The notes: generated by a model not told the origin, from the letters alone. Shown: positions 8,172 to 16,728, counted from the stretch's first letter. The stretch: 64,000 nucleotides of DNA from Pseudomonas sp. UBA4617 (GCF_002386445.1 NZ_DGIR01000018.1:32577-96576); one strand, 5' to 3'. Translations and numbers: made by a program.

Positions 8172-10886
8172 TTACCCAACGTGTTCGGGCTTCAGCAGTT
8201 TCAAACCCTGTGCGCTGGTGTAGCCATGGATCTCCTGTACATCCAGGTTTCGCATGAAATCAATGATCGGGGCGGTGACCACTTGGCCTGGCACCATGAT
8301 CGGGAAGCCAGGCGGGTACGGAATCACGAAATTTGCCGAAACCAGGGGCGGGCCGTTTTCCAGGCGCTGGTCGATCTTGCTGTCGGCCAGTTGCAGATAC
8401 TCGCAGGCCTCATGGTCGTAAGCCTTGTAGAAGGCCTTGCGGATGTCGCCTTCGATCGTGCCCTCCAGTGCATCGCTGCGGAACTCCGGATGGAAGCAGC
8501 TGAAGTCTGGCAATGCAGGTAGGTCTTCGACAAGGCTGGTGACCCTGCTTCGTAGTTGCTGGGCCTGGTTTTCATCGTCTGCGATGCTTGCATTGATGTC
8601 CCGGCATATTTGCACCAGCACTTGTAACAGGTGTGCCACATCGCTGCGAGTGTTGTTGATGTTGGTCTGCAACAGCACACTGTTGCGGGACGTCTTGTTC
8701 AGTTGGATGTTGTATCGCCCGGCTAGCAATTGCTTGAATTGGGTGCCGTCGAACCCGGCGTGTCCGCACGATAATGTCAGGCGTGTGGGGTCAAGGAAGA
8801 ATTCATCATTGATGATCGCCTGGCTCAGCGTACTCCAGTGGGCTCGGTCATCCACGTAACTGGCGATCTTCGATTGGCGCAGCGGTTCGGGAATAAGCTC
8901 CGCAACATCCAGGATCTTGAAATAGCGAGAGATCAAAGGGTGATTATTGACCTGCTTGCGTATGACGAAGGCCAACTGCGTGGCGCGCATCACCAAGTCG
9001 TAACCTTCGAGATTCATCTGCCGACGCGCAAGGTCCAGCGAGGCGATGATCTGCTGGTTGGGTGAGGTAGAAGTATGGGTGAATACCGCTTCGCGGAAGG
9101 CGCCTTCGGTCTGGGGGAAGGCATCGTCGCTAACCAGTATCATCGAGCCTTGCCGCAGGGCTGACATCGACTTGTGTACGGAAGAGGTCTGGTATACGCG
9201 CACCTGGGTGCCTTCAGGGTTCATCAGAAGACGATTGTGCTGCATTTGTTCATCCGTGAATGCAGCTTGGGCGGCGCATTGCTCGGCGTATTGCTGACGA
9301 TAACCGGGACTTCTCAGGCGTTTGCGTAACTCGGCCGCTGCATGCATGGCGGTGCGCTGGCGCAGCAGCGGTGAAAAGCGGGCGAAACCGAACCATGCCT
9401 CATCCCAAAGAAAGATGAGGTCGGGTTTGATGGCCAGGCATTCTTCCATCACCCGCAGCGGGTTGTAGACATGCCCATCGAACGTGCAGTTGGTCAGCAC
9501 CATCATTTTTGCACGTTCAAGTTTTCCGTCCCGTTTCAGGTTCAATAGCGCCTGCTTCAATGAGGCGAGCGTTACGCCTCCGTACATTGAATACTCACTC
9601 AAAGGATAGGCATCGATATACAGCGGGTAGGCACCGGTCAGTACGGCGGCGTAGTGATGCGATTTATGACAGTTGCGGTCGATCAGGACGATGTCACCCG
9701 GTGCCAGGAGTGCCTGTTCCACAATTTTGTTCGCTGTCGAGGTCCCGTTGGTTACGAAGAACGCCTGTTGCGCGCCAAACGTACTGGCGGCCATCAGCTG
9801 GGCCTGCCTTATATTGCCTGTAGGTTCGAGCAGGCTATCGAGACCGCCGGTGGTCGCGGAGCTTTCCGCCAGGAAAAGGTTGGCACCGTAGAACGCCCCC
9901 ATGTCGCGAATCCAGTTGGACTTGAAAATGGACTTTCCGCGGGCGATCGGCAGGGCGTGGAAGGTGCCAATCGGGCGTTGCGCATAACGCTTGAGGTTGT
10001 CGAAAAATGGCGTGCGGTAGCGGTTGGCAACACCTTCGATCACACACAGGTGCACTTCCATGGGCTCTTCGAACTCATAGAAAACGCGGTTGATGAACGT
10101 CATCTGCGGGTTGCCGGCAGTCCGTTCGATGTTGCGGTCTCTGAGCAGGATTATGTCCAGCTCCGGGCGTAACTGTTTAAGCGCTACCGACAGTTCCAGC
10201 GTGGGGTCTTCCTGCGTTTCCGAGCCGACCAGCGACTGATATTGTTCGAGCATTCCGCGCAGCCGGGTCGACAGGTTGGCATCACGCTGAAAACCGTCGT
10301 GGATCGCCACTACCTGCACATCGGGGTTGAGCATCACCGCCATCAAGGCGTCTTCATACGTGCCGACGATGATCGGTTGGTAGATGAACGCATCGTCATG
10401 TCGCCGCAGGTTGCGGATATCTTGCTGCTTCTGCGCCCAGGTGCCCGAGGCGTCGGAGCTGACGATCAGCAGCTCGAAGTACGGACGAAACTGGGCAGCC
10501 GGTTGATTGATGCTGTAGCGCGCGGCGGAAGCGTCGGGCAGGTCGTCAGCCGGTTCCCAGTCGTTGGCATCATGGCGATAGCTCGAATCGAGCAAAGAGC
10601 TGCAGATGCGCCGTGCCAGACGCAGTGTACCGACATCGTCATGCTCACCGATTCGTTGCTCGAAAATGGCCATCAGCCGGTGGCCAGGGTAGGCATGGTA
10701 ACGTTCGAGAGTTTGCAGGTGCTGGCCGATGCGCACTACCTCCCTACGTTTCTGCTCTTTTGCCTCGCAGCAGTTTGCCGCTACCCAATCCCGGCATCCT
10801 TGCAGCAGGTCGCACCACAGGTCCAAGCGTTCATGTCGGGTTGAAAACAGATACTCGGCAGATTGGTCGGGGATGTTCGTCAACAT
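8172..10886 (-). CDS. Long Orn/Lys/Arg-type PLP decarboxylase
   Basis: Encodes 904 aa. The central part matches fold-type-I ornithine/lysine/arginine decarboxylases: a receiver-like wing (about residues 137-245), then FFVTNGTSTANKIV, LIDRNCHKSHHYA, TNCTFDGHVYNP, DEAWFGFARFSP and the PLP lysine in SSVHKSMSALRQGSM (Lys572). Family enzymes are usually 710-760 aa. This one has an extra N-terminal helical region of about 130 aa and an insertion of about 45 aa between the WFGFARF motif and the PLP lysine. The start at 10886 has AGGAG 8 nt upstream. It is divergent from an amino-acid permease. The substrate amino acid cannot be decided. Codon use looks less GC-biased than its neighbours. Confidence 0.85.
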   Translation of the reverse strand: MLTNIPDQSAEYLFSTRHERLDLWCDLLQGCRDWVAANCCEAKEQKRREVVRIGQHLQTLERYHAYPGHRLMAIFEQRIGEHDDVGTLRLARRICSSLLDSSYRHDANDWEPADDLPDASAARYSINQPAAQFRPYFELLIVSSDASGTWAQKQQDIRNLRRHDDAFIYQPIIVGTYEDALMAVMLNPDVQVVAIHDGFQRDANLSTRLRGMLEQYQSLVGSETQEDPTLELSVALKQLRPELDIILLRDRNIERTAGNPQMTFINRVFYEFEEPMEVHLCVIEGVANRYRTPFFDNLKRYAQRPIGTFHALPIARGKSIFKSNWIRDMGAFYGANLFLAESSATTGGLDSLLEPTGNIRQAQLMAASTFGAQQAFFVTNGTSTANKIVEQALLAPGDIVLIDRNCHKSHHYAAVLTGAYPLYIDAYPLSEYSMYGGVTLASLKQALLNLKRDGKLERAKMMVLTNCTFDGHVYNPLRVMEECLAIKPDLIFLWDEAWFGFARFSPLLRQRTAMHAAAELRKRLRSPGYRQQYAEQCAAQAAFTDEQMQHNRLLMNPEGTQVRVYQTSSVHKSMSALRQGSMILVSDDAFPQTEGAFREAVFTHTSTSPNQQIIASLDLARRQMNLEGYDLVMRATQLAFVIRKQVNNHPLISRYFKILDVAELIPEPLRQSKIASYVDDRAHWSTLSQAIINDEFFLDPTRLTLSCGHAGFDGTQFKQLLAGRYNIQLNKTSRNSVLLQTNINNTRSDVAHLLQVLVQICRDINASIADDENQAQQLRSRVTSLVEDLPALPDFSCFHPEFRSDALEGTIEGDIRKAFYKAYDHEACEYLQLADSKIDQRLENGPPLVSANFVIPYPPGFPIMVPGQVVTAPIIDFMRNLDVQEIHGYTSAQGLKLLKPEHVG

Positions 10887-11296
10887 GGTTTCGGCTCCTG
10901 GCCTGATAGCGTGGCCGGAGAAACTGGCCACTTCGGGAAGGCCGGAGTCTGCCCGGCGAGGCGGAGCCGAACACAGCACGACACTTTTCCACCTGACGTG
11001 AAAGGGCTGCTGGCAGCGGTGCTTTTGGCAGTCATTACGTCAATCGCCGTTCGGCGCGCTCAGAGCGGAGCGAACGAGCTGTCGTGATCGAACAGTTCTG
11101 AGGCGTTCTCGTGTAATTTCCTACAGCCCTGCGCGGCTTAAATGAACCCCGACCTATGCGGGACACTTGCTCTGTGACGCGTGCCAAATATCAACAACAG
11201 TGCGCGAGTAATGTGTCGACTTATTGATTTCAAAGGAGATATTTTCGCCTACGCCTGCCCGTCCTTCCTTGTGTCAGCAAAAAGAGAACAACATCA
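10887..11296. other. 410-bp divergent intergenic region (decarboxylase/permease)
   Basis: No convincing gene. It holds the promoters for two divergent genes. Visible elements are a dyad with CGTTCG and CGAACG arms around 11048-11077 and an AT-richer stretch at 11217-11237 that matches the IHF consensus at all but one position. The latter shares 18 of 19 bases with the leader of the BON-domain gene at 54825-54843. No clear -35/-10 pair was identified. Confidence 0.5.
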
Positions 11297-12688
11297 ATGA
11301 ACACCGTGGGATCTGATGGCAACCTTGCCCAAGGTTTCAAGCCTCGTCATGTAACGATGCTGTCTATTGCCGGCATCATCGGCGCCGGACTTTTCGTCGG
11401 CTCTGGCCACGCCATCGCGGCAGCCGGGCCAGCTACCATACTTTCCTATTTCGTGGCCGGGGCCCTGGTGGTGCTGGTCATGCGCATGCTCGGCGAAATG
11501 GCCGTCGCACACCCGGACACGGGTTCGTTTTCGACCTATGCCGACCAGGCCATCGGCCGCTGGGCCGGCTATACCATCGGTTGGCTGTACTGGTGGTTCT
11601 GGGTGCTGGTGATCCCCATCGAAGCGCTGGCCGCCGGCCATGTACTGAACGCCTGGTTCCCACAGGTGGACAGCTGGATCTTCGCCCTGGCCTCGGTGCT
11701 GCTGCTGGCCGGCACCAACCTGTTCAGCGTGGCCAAGTACGGCGAGTTCGAGTTCTGGTTCGCGATCCTCAAGGTCACTGCCATTCTCGGTTTCATCGGC
11801 CTGGGCTTCGCTGCGCTGATGGGCTGGTTGCCCAACCGCGAAGTCAGCGGCCTGAGCAGCCTGATGGCCGAGCATGGTGGCTTCGCACCGAAAGGCTGGT
11901 CGGCGGTGGTCGGCGCGTTCATCACCGTGATGTTCAGCTTCATCGGTACCGAGGCGGTGACCATCGCCGCCTCTGAGTCCAGCGACCCGTCGCGCAACAT
12001 CGCCAAGGCCACCCGCTCGGTGATCTGGCGCATCAGCACTTTCTACATCCTGTCGATCTTCGTAATCATTTCGGTGGTGCCGTGGAACGACCCGCAACTG
12101 GCCGTGGTGGGCTCGTACCAGCGTGCGCTGGAGATCATGAACATCCCCAACGCGGCCTTCATGGTTGACCTGGTGGTGCTGGTGGCCGTGACCAGCTGCA
12201 TGAACTCGTCGATCTACATTGCCTCGCGGATGATGTATTCGCTGGCCAGGCGTGGTGACGCGCCGGCCATGCTCAACAAGACCTCCAAGGTCGGCGTCCC
12301 GCGTGCCGCAGTGTTCGGCAGCACCCTGATCGGCGCGGCCATCGCCGTCCTCAACTACTTCGCGCCGAAGGGGGTGTTCGAGTTCCTGTTGGCTAGCTCC
12401 GGTGCCATCGCCTTGCTGGTGTACCTGGTCATCGCCATTTCCCAGCTGCGCATGCGCCGCCGCCTGGAGCGCGAGAACACTGAACTGAAGTTCCGCATGT
12501 GGTTGTTCCCGTACCTGACTTGGGGGGTGATCCTGTTCATTGGCGGGGCACTGGCGGTGATGATGTTTACGCCTGAACACCGGGCGGAAGTCAGCTCGAC
12601 GCTGGGCCTGGCGATCATTATTTCCTTCCTGGGAATCGTGACTTCGCGGGGCCACGCGCAACCCGTAGGGGTGCGTTCGATGGGGTGA
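11297..12688 (+). CDS. Amino acid permease, GabP/AAT type (APC superfamily)
   Basis: Encodes 463 aa with about 12 membrane segments. It has the amino-acid transporter (AAT) signature near the N-terminus (SIAGIIGAGLFVGSGHAIAAAGPA) and the conserved FSFIGTEAVTIAASES segment. The family consists of proton-coupled importers of GABA, lysine, proline, aromatic and other amino acids; this one most resembles GABA permeases, but the substrate is not certain. It is divergent from the long decarboxylase and could feed it. A strong terminator follows. Confidence 0.87.
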   Translation: MNTVGSDGNLAQGFKPRHVTMLSIAGIIGAGLFVGSGHAIAAAGPATILSYFVAGALVVLVMRMLGEMAVAHPDTGSFSTYADQAIGRWAGYTIGWLYWWFWVLVIPIEALAAGHVLNAWFPQVDSWIFALASVLLLAGTNLFSVAKYGEFEFWFAILKVTAILGFIGLGFAALMGWLPNREVSGLSSLMAEHGGFAPKGWSAVVGAFITVMFSFIGTEAVTIAASESSDPSRNIAKATRSVIWRISTFYILSIFVIISVVPWNDPQLAVVGSYQRALEIMNIPNAAFMVDLVVLVAVTSCMNSSIYIASRMMYSLARRGDAPAMLNKTSKVGVPRAAVFGSTLIGAAIAVLNYFAPKGVFEFLLASSGAIALLVYLVIAISQLRMRRRLERENTELKFRMWLFPYLTWGVILFIGGALAVMMFTPEHRAEVSSTLGLAIIISFLGIVTSRGHAQPVGVRSMG

Positions 12689-12710
12689 TTGGGTTCACCT
12701 GGCGGTAAGG

Positions 12711-12745
12711 CAAAGGGCACCGATGGAGGGTGCCCTTTGTTTTTT
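12711..12745 (+). terminator. Rho-independent terminator after the permease
   Basis: An 11-bp perfect stem (CAAAGGGCACC at 12711-12721 with its complement at 12729-12739), a 7-nt loop and a run of T at 12740-12745. Confidence 0.92.
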
Positions 12746-12797
12746 CAGGTTACCGCAATCAAAAAGTCTCACCGCGAGCGAGACAATCTTGAAAATA

Positions 12798-12816
12798 AAT
12801 GAGGTGATTTCTCATT
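12798..12816. promoter_or_regulatory. Putative Fur box upstream of the TonB-dependent receptor
   Basis: AATGAGGTGATTTCTCATT is a 19-bp imperfect dyad with perfect 6-bp arms, close to the Fur-box pattern, and lies 66 nt upstream of the receptor start. The position suggests iron repression. The Fur gene itself is at 25988. Confidence 0.55.
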
Positions 12817-12882
12817 CTCGTTCGGCAGGTAGTGAAGGCCGGAATACAGGCCAGTCTGCCGATCCCTCTACGGAGCGAGAAA

Positions 12883-15276
12883 ATGAGTTCGACCCCGGTT
12901 CCACAGCGCCATCCCTTGAGCCGTGCTTTGCACGGTGTTTTCCTGGGCCTGGTTGTCAGCAGTTGTGCGCTACCTGCGCTAGCGCAACCTGCAACCTCTG
13001 AGCCCGACAGCCAGCTACAGCAGTGGAATATTCCTGCTGGCCCGCTGGCACCAGCGCTTGACCGCTTTGCCCGCCAGGCAGGTGTCAGCCTGTCCTTCGA
13101 TGCACAGACCGTGGCCAACCGCAGCACTGCCGGGGTGCAGGGAACGCTGGGCACCTCGGCTGCACTTTCGTCATTGCTGCAGGGCACCCAGCTTCAGGCG
13201 GTGCAACAAGGGCCAGGCTCCTACTTCGTGGCGCCACAACCCGCGCCTGCCGGCCCGCTGGAACTTGGCGCCAGCGAGGACTACCGCCTGGCACCGGTCA
13301 TCATCAACGCCAAGGTAAAGGCCAGCGCCGACGATGACAGCAACTCGGTGGTCGCCAAGGAGCTGTGGGTGGGCGGCAAGGTGGCCACCAGCATTCTCAA
13401 TACGCCGGCTTCCGTGTCTGTGGTCACCAGCAAGGAAATGCAGCAACGCAGTGTCAGCACCACGGAAGAAGCGCTGCAATATACGCCGGGGGTCGTCAGC
13501 GATTACTACGGTTCGGACGACCGCAACGACTACTTTCTGATCCGTGGCTTCCAGGCCACCACCTACCGTGACGGCCTGACCTTGAGCTCGATGCGGGGTG
13601 TGCGTGAAGACCCTTACGCTTACGAGCGCATCGAGGTATTGCGCGGCGCCAACTCAACGCTGTTTGGCCCGGCAGATCCGGGAGGCTCGGTCAACTTCGT
13701 GAGCAAGCAGCCGCGTTTCGAGCAGTTTGGCCAAGGCTACGTGACGTACGGCTCTTTCGACCATGCCGAAACCGGCATCGATGTCGGCGATGCGCTGAAC
13801 GAGGAAAAGACCTTGGCCGGCCGCTTCACCGCCAAGATGCAGAACAGCGACCGTGAGTATGACCACTCCCAGGATGACAACCGCTTCGTGATGGGCGGGC
13901 TGACCTGGGCGCCCACGGACTATACGTCGGCCACGATGATCGTGGACTACCTGAAAACCAACAGTTCGCCGAACAGCGGTGGCTATCCGCTGGACAAGGA
14001 ATACGACCGCAGCGATTTCTATGGTGAGCCAGGCTACAACTTCCATGACGTGGAGCGCACCAGCCTCAGCGGCAACATTACCCACGACTTCGACAATGGC
14101 TTTGTGCTGCGCAGCAACCTGCGTTACAGCGAGTTGACCGATGACTTCGGCTACGCCTACCTGAGCGACAGCCCTTCGCGGGTCGGCACCGTCATCCCGC
14201 GCTACGTGTTCGGCACCGACAGCGATGCCGACCAGCTCAACGGCAACCTGATGCTGCAATACGATGCGCAGTTCGAGCATGTCGACAGCAGCACGTTGGT
14301 CGGTGTCGAGTATCTCGATTCGACTACCAAACAAAGCTCGATCTATGGCCTGGCGCCCTCCATCGACATTGCCAACCCGGTATTCACCGGCGTACCGGGC
14401 GGCCTTACGCCTTATACCCGGCAGAAGAACGATGCCACTACCAAGGCGGTTTTCCTCCAGCAGAACCTGTCGTTCTACGACCGTGTGATCGCCACTGCCG
14501 GCGTGCGCAATGACTCGATGGACCTGTCGAGCAAGGAATACGTCGGCGGTGTCCAGGAAGAGAAGGACAACTTCTCGGAAACCTCCTACCGCGCTGCGCT
14601 GACCTATATCGTCAACGACGAGGTTTCCACCTATGTGAGCATGGTGGAGTCCGTATCGCCGCCACAGGTTGGCGTCACACCGCAAACGGGCAAGCAGTAC
14701 GAAGTGGGCGTGAAGTATTCGCCGATGGGCATGGACGCGTTGTTCTCGGCTGCGGTGTATGACCTGACCCAGGAGAACGTCACCATCGCCGTGGTGCTGC
14801 CCAGCGGCATCATCGAGCAACAAACGGTGGGCGAATCACGCGTGCGCGGCCTGGACCTGGAAGCCAAGGCACAGGTCACCCAGGACTTCAGCGTGATTGG
14901 CGCCTACTCGTACATGCAGTCCGAGGTGCTGCGCGGGGCGTTGTATGACGGCTCGTCACTCAAGGGCAACGAATTCGCCACGGCGCCGAAGCACTCGGGT
15001 TCCTTGTGGGGCTACTACAGCATTCCAGGCACCGACGTGAGCGTTGGCCTCGGGGCGCGCTATGTGGGGGCCTACTACATGGATGCGGCCAACACCAAGA
15101 AGAGCGATGGCACTACGTTGTTCGACGCTGCGCTCAATTACCAGATCGCCAAGGGTACCGACCTGGCGCTGAACGTCAGCAACCTGTTTGACGAGCAGCA
15201 TGTGGTGGGCTCAGGGACAGCGAACTACTACAACCCGGGGCGGGAGGTGACGGCCAAGCTGAGTTATAGCTGGTAA
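12883..15276 (+). CDS. TonB-dependent siderophore receptor with N-terminal signalling (STN) domain
   Basis: Encodes 797 aa. A signal peptide ends at PALAQP (about residue 35). An STN domain follows (about residues 46-115: WNIPAGPLAPALDRFARQAG...SYFV), then the plug (SVVTSKEMQQR...RIEVLRGANSTLFGPADPGGSVNFVSKQP) and a 22-strand barrel ending in the aromatic residue of YSW. It resembles ferrichrome/ferrioxamine-type receptors (FhuA/FoxA/FhuE group). STN domains normally pass ligand binding to an anti-sigma/ECF sigma pair, but no fecI/fecR-like genes are adjacent. The start at 12883 follows GGAG; a longer frame from 12832 would put a non-signal extension in front. Confidence 0.9.
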   Translation: MSSTPVPQRHPLSRALHGVFLGLVVSSCALPALAQPATSEPDSQLQQWNIPAGPLAPALDRFARQAGVSLSFDAQTVANRSTAGVQGTLGTSAALSSLLQGTQLQAVQQGPGSYFVAPQPAPAGPLELGASEDYRLAPVIINAKVKASADDDSNSVVAKELWVGGKVATSILNTPASVSVVTSKEMQQRSVSTTEEALQYTPGVVSDYYGSDDRNDYFLIRGFQATTYRDGLTLSSMRGVREDPYAYERIEVLRGANSTLFGPADPGGSVNFVSKQPRFEQFGQGYVTYGSFDHAETGIDVGDALNEEKTLAGRFTAKMQNSDREYDHSQDDNRFVMGGLTWAPTDYTSATMIVDYLKTNSSPNSGGYPLDKEYDRSDFYGEPGYNFHDVERTSLSGNITHDFDNGFVLRSNLRYSELTDDFGYAYLSDSPSRVGTVIPRYVFGTDSDADQLNGNLMLQYDAQFEHVDSSTLVGVEYLDSTTKQSSIYGLAPSIDIANPVFTGVPGGLTPYTRQKNDATTKAVFLQQNLSFYDRVIATAGVRNDSMDLSSKEYVGGVQEEKDNFSETSYRAALTYIVNDEVSTYVSMVESVSPPQVGVTPQTGKQYEVGVKYSPMGMDALFSAAVYDLTQENVTIAVVLPSGIIEQQTVGESRVRGLDLEAKAQVTQDFSVIGAYSYMQSEVLRGALYDGSSLKGNEFATAPKHSGSLWGYYSIPGTDVSVGLGARYVGAYYMDAANTKKSDGTTLFDAALNYQIAKGTDLALNVSNLFDEQHVVGSGTANYYNPGREVTAKLSYSW

Positions 15277-15385
15277 GGCTGAGGGCGCCGCATGCTGGCC
15301 CGACACCGAATTGCCGGGCGTGTGCAAGTGAAATTCTGGATGTGACTTTGCCAATGGCCCTGCACGAAGCAGGGCCGTGACATGT

Positions 15386-15649
15386 TCAGCGCATCATGCC
15401 CAATTCGGCATCATCCAGCAGCGCCTTGCCCAAGGCACACAGGTAATGCGCAGCCCAGATCAGTTTCGGTTTGTCTTCCATCAGGCCGTCGATGGTCAGG
15501 TCACGCGCATAGCCCATCAGTTCCGAAGCTTGTTCACGGGCGTTCTGGCAGGGGATGCCGGGTTCGATGCGGAACAGTGGGTGGGTCTGGTTTTCACCTT
15601 GGTAGAAGATGGTTTTACCGACGGTGCATTTGTCGTCTTCGGTGGCCAT
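15386..15649 (-). CDS. Small conserved Pseudomonas protein (DUF3077-like)
   Basis: Encodes 87 aa, acidic, with no signal peptide or membrane segment. The core FRIEPGIPCQNAREQASELMGYARDLTIDG and LIWAAHYLCALGKALLDD is typical of the small DUF3077 proteins that pseudomonads carry in many copies. Function unknown. The start at 15649 follows GGGAG with good spacing. It lies 21 nt downstream of another very small gene on the same strand, forming a two-gene unit beside tmRNA. Confidence 0.72.
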   Translation of the reverse strand: MATEDDKCTVGKTIFYQGENQTHPLFRIEPGIPCQNAREQASELMGYARDLTIDGLMEDKPKLIWAAHYLCALGKALLDDAELGMMR

Positions 15650-15670
15650 GTTCAATCTCCCTGGTTTGCG

Positions 15671-15913
15671 TCAGTGCACTGCTTGCGAATCCGCTGGTTT
15701 TTGTATTTGTGCCAGTGCTGAGTCGAGCAATTTGCGCAGGGCTTCAAGCTCGTGCATCGATGCCATGATCAATAGCGATACTGGTGATCGCGGCTGCATC
15801 ATTACTGCCTGTTGGGCTACCGCTTCTGCACAGAGCGCGTAGTCCGAGGCCAGCATGAGGGTGTCTTCCAGAGAGTGGAGGTGATGGGGTGGGTCGGGGA
15901 CGATCTTCAGCAT
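15671..15913 (-). CDS. Small hypothetical protein, first gene of a two-gene unit
   Basis: Encodes 80 aa, mainly two predicted helices (LASDYALCAEAVAQQAVMM and LLIMASMHELEALRKLLDSALAQ). The starting MLKIVPDPP resembles small Pseudomonas proteins of the DUF6124 type, though shorter; that assignment is uncertain. The start at 15913 is chosen for GAGG 8 nt upstream; the frame is open further upstream but without a ribosome-binding site. It is followed by the DUF3077-like gene. Function unknown. Confidence 0.62.
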   Translation of the reverse strand: MLKIVPDPPHHLHSLEDTLMLASDYALCAEAVAQQAVMMQPRSPVSLLIMASMHELEALRKLLDSALAQIQKPADSQAVH

Positions 15914-16229
15914 TATTTGGTCCTCAGTGGAGCGACCAGCGCTTGCTGTCAAACAAGTGGTGGCAGCTGTGTATGGGTTGACAGACCGGTGAAGACCAAA
16001 CCGGCGCACACGAGGTGCCCCACACACAGCCGCCATAGGCAAAACCGTGTGTTTGGTCGTTATCAGCCTGTCAAAGCTGGTCGTTGATGTGCAACGACCC
16101 ACCGAGCCTAAAACCCTGAAATAACGACCGCAACGGAAAACAGGCGCTGGGAGTATCTTTGGGAAACGGCCTACAAGGAAGGGGATAAATCTGATTTTTT
16201 GGGGGCTCGCCCACAAAATCCAGACACAA
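15914..16229. other. Intergenic region with symmetric GGTCGTT/AACGACC cluster
   Basis: About 315 nt between the small gene pair and the tmRNA terminator. No gene supported. GGTCGTTAT (16055-16063) faces ATAACGACC (16121-16129), with an inner GGTCGTT (16079-16085) facing AACGACC (16093-16099), so two dyads are nested. It is probably the promoter/operator region of the small gene pair or a remnant next to a known integration target (tmRNA 3' end). Confidence 0.5.
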
Positions 16230-16255
16230 AAAAAGACGCCCTGGGGCGTCTTTTT
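16230..16255 (-). terminator. tmRNA terminator
   Basis: GACGCC and GGCGTC (16235-16240 with 16245-16250) extended by A/T pairs. Read on the minus strand it ends in a run of seven T, starting 11 nt after the tmRNA 3' end. Confidence 0.9.
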
Positions 16256-16265
16256 CTTTGCAATT

Positions 16266-16657
16266 TGGTGGAGCCGGGGGGATTTGAACCCCCGTCCGCC
16301 AGTACTCCGCTGTCGGTACTACATGCTTAGCCGTGTCTACTGAGTTAATCCGCAGCCGCCCGACGGGCAGGGTGCTTTGGACGAGTTGGGTAAGTTTTAG
16401 TCGCTTTGCCCCCAACGTGCTACACGACGATCCTGTTCTGTATGACAATCATTTCGGGTTTACAGGCATCCCCTGATGATTGCTGGAGCCGAAGCTACCA
16501 GGAGAGCGGGCTCAGCTGCTTACGCAGCGAGAGCGTAACCCTCGTAGTTTTCGTCATTGGCAACTATAGAAAGTTGCAACAGTGGATTTACGAGTTCTGT
16601 TACCAACTCGGCATGCACCTAGAGTTTCGCTACCGGCGTCGAATCCTAATCGGCCCC
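16266..16657 (-). ncRNA. ssrA: tmRNA
   Basis: About 392 nt. The minus-strand product starts GGGGCCGATTAGGATTCGAC and ends with the tRNA-like T-arm and CCA at 16266. The tag frame at 16562-16521 encodes ANDENYEGYALAA followed by TAA; with the alanine from the charged tRNA part the tag is one residue longer. tmRNA rescues stalled ribosomes together with SmpB, whose gene lies at 24215-24697, separated from it by the lactate locus. Confidence 0.97.
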
Positions 16658-16699
16658 ACACTAGCTCTAAGCTAACGTACCTTACGGCACGTGAGGTGG

Positions 16700-16728
16700 A
16701 GTATACGCCATTGCGCGGGCGACGTCGA
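16700..16728 (-). promoter_or_regulatory. Candidate ssrA promoter
   Basis: On the minus strand, TCGACG (16728-16723), a 17-nt spacer and TATACT (16705-16700). The -10 box lies 42 nt before the mature 5' end, consistent with a precursor trimmed by RNase P. Confidence 0.6.

Noticed and set aside
11178..11210. Sigma-54 promoter on the minus strand upstream of the decarboxylase
   Set aside because: TGGCACG is present but the GC element is at the wrong distance.
12796..12821. PvdS-type iron-starvation box (TAAAT-N-CGT)
   Set aside because: TAAAT and CGT are present but 18 nt apart rather than 16-17 and without other conserved bases; the Fur-like dyad in the same place is a better reading.
15671..16216. 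Longer form of the small gene, 181 codons
   Set aside because: The upstream half has no ribosome-binding site, runs through the repeat cluster and has cysteine/arginine-rich non-protein-like composition.
16266..16657. Protein-coding frames across the tmRNA gene
   Set aside because: The RNA ends and tag frame identify tmRNA without doubt.
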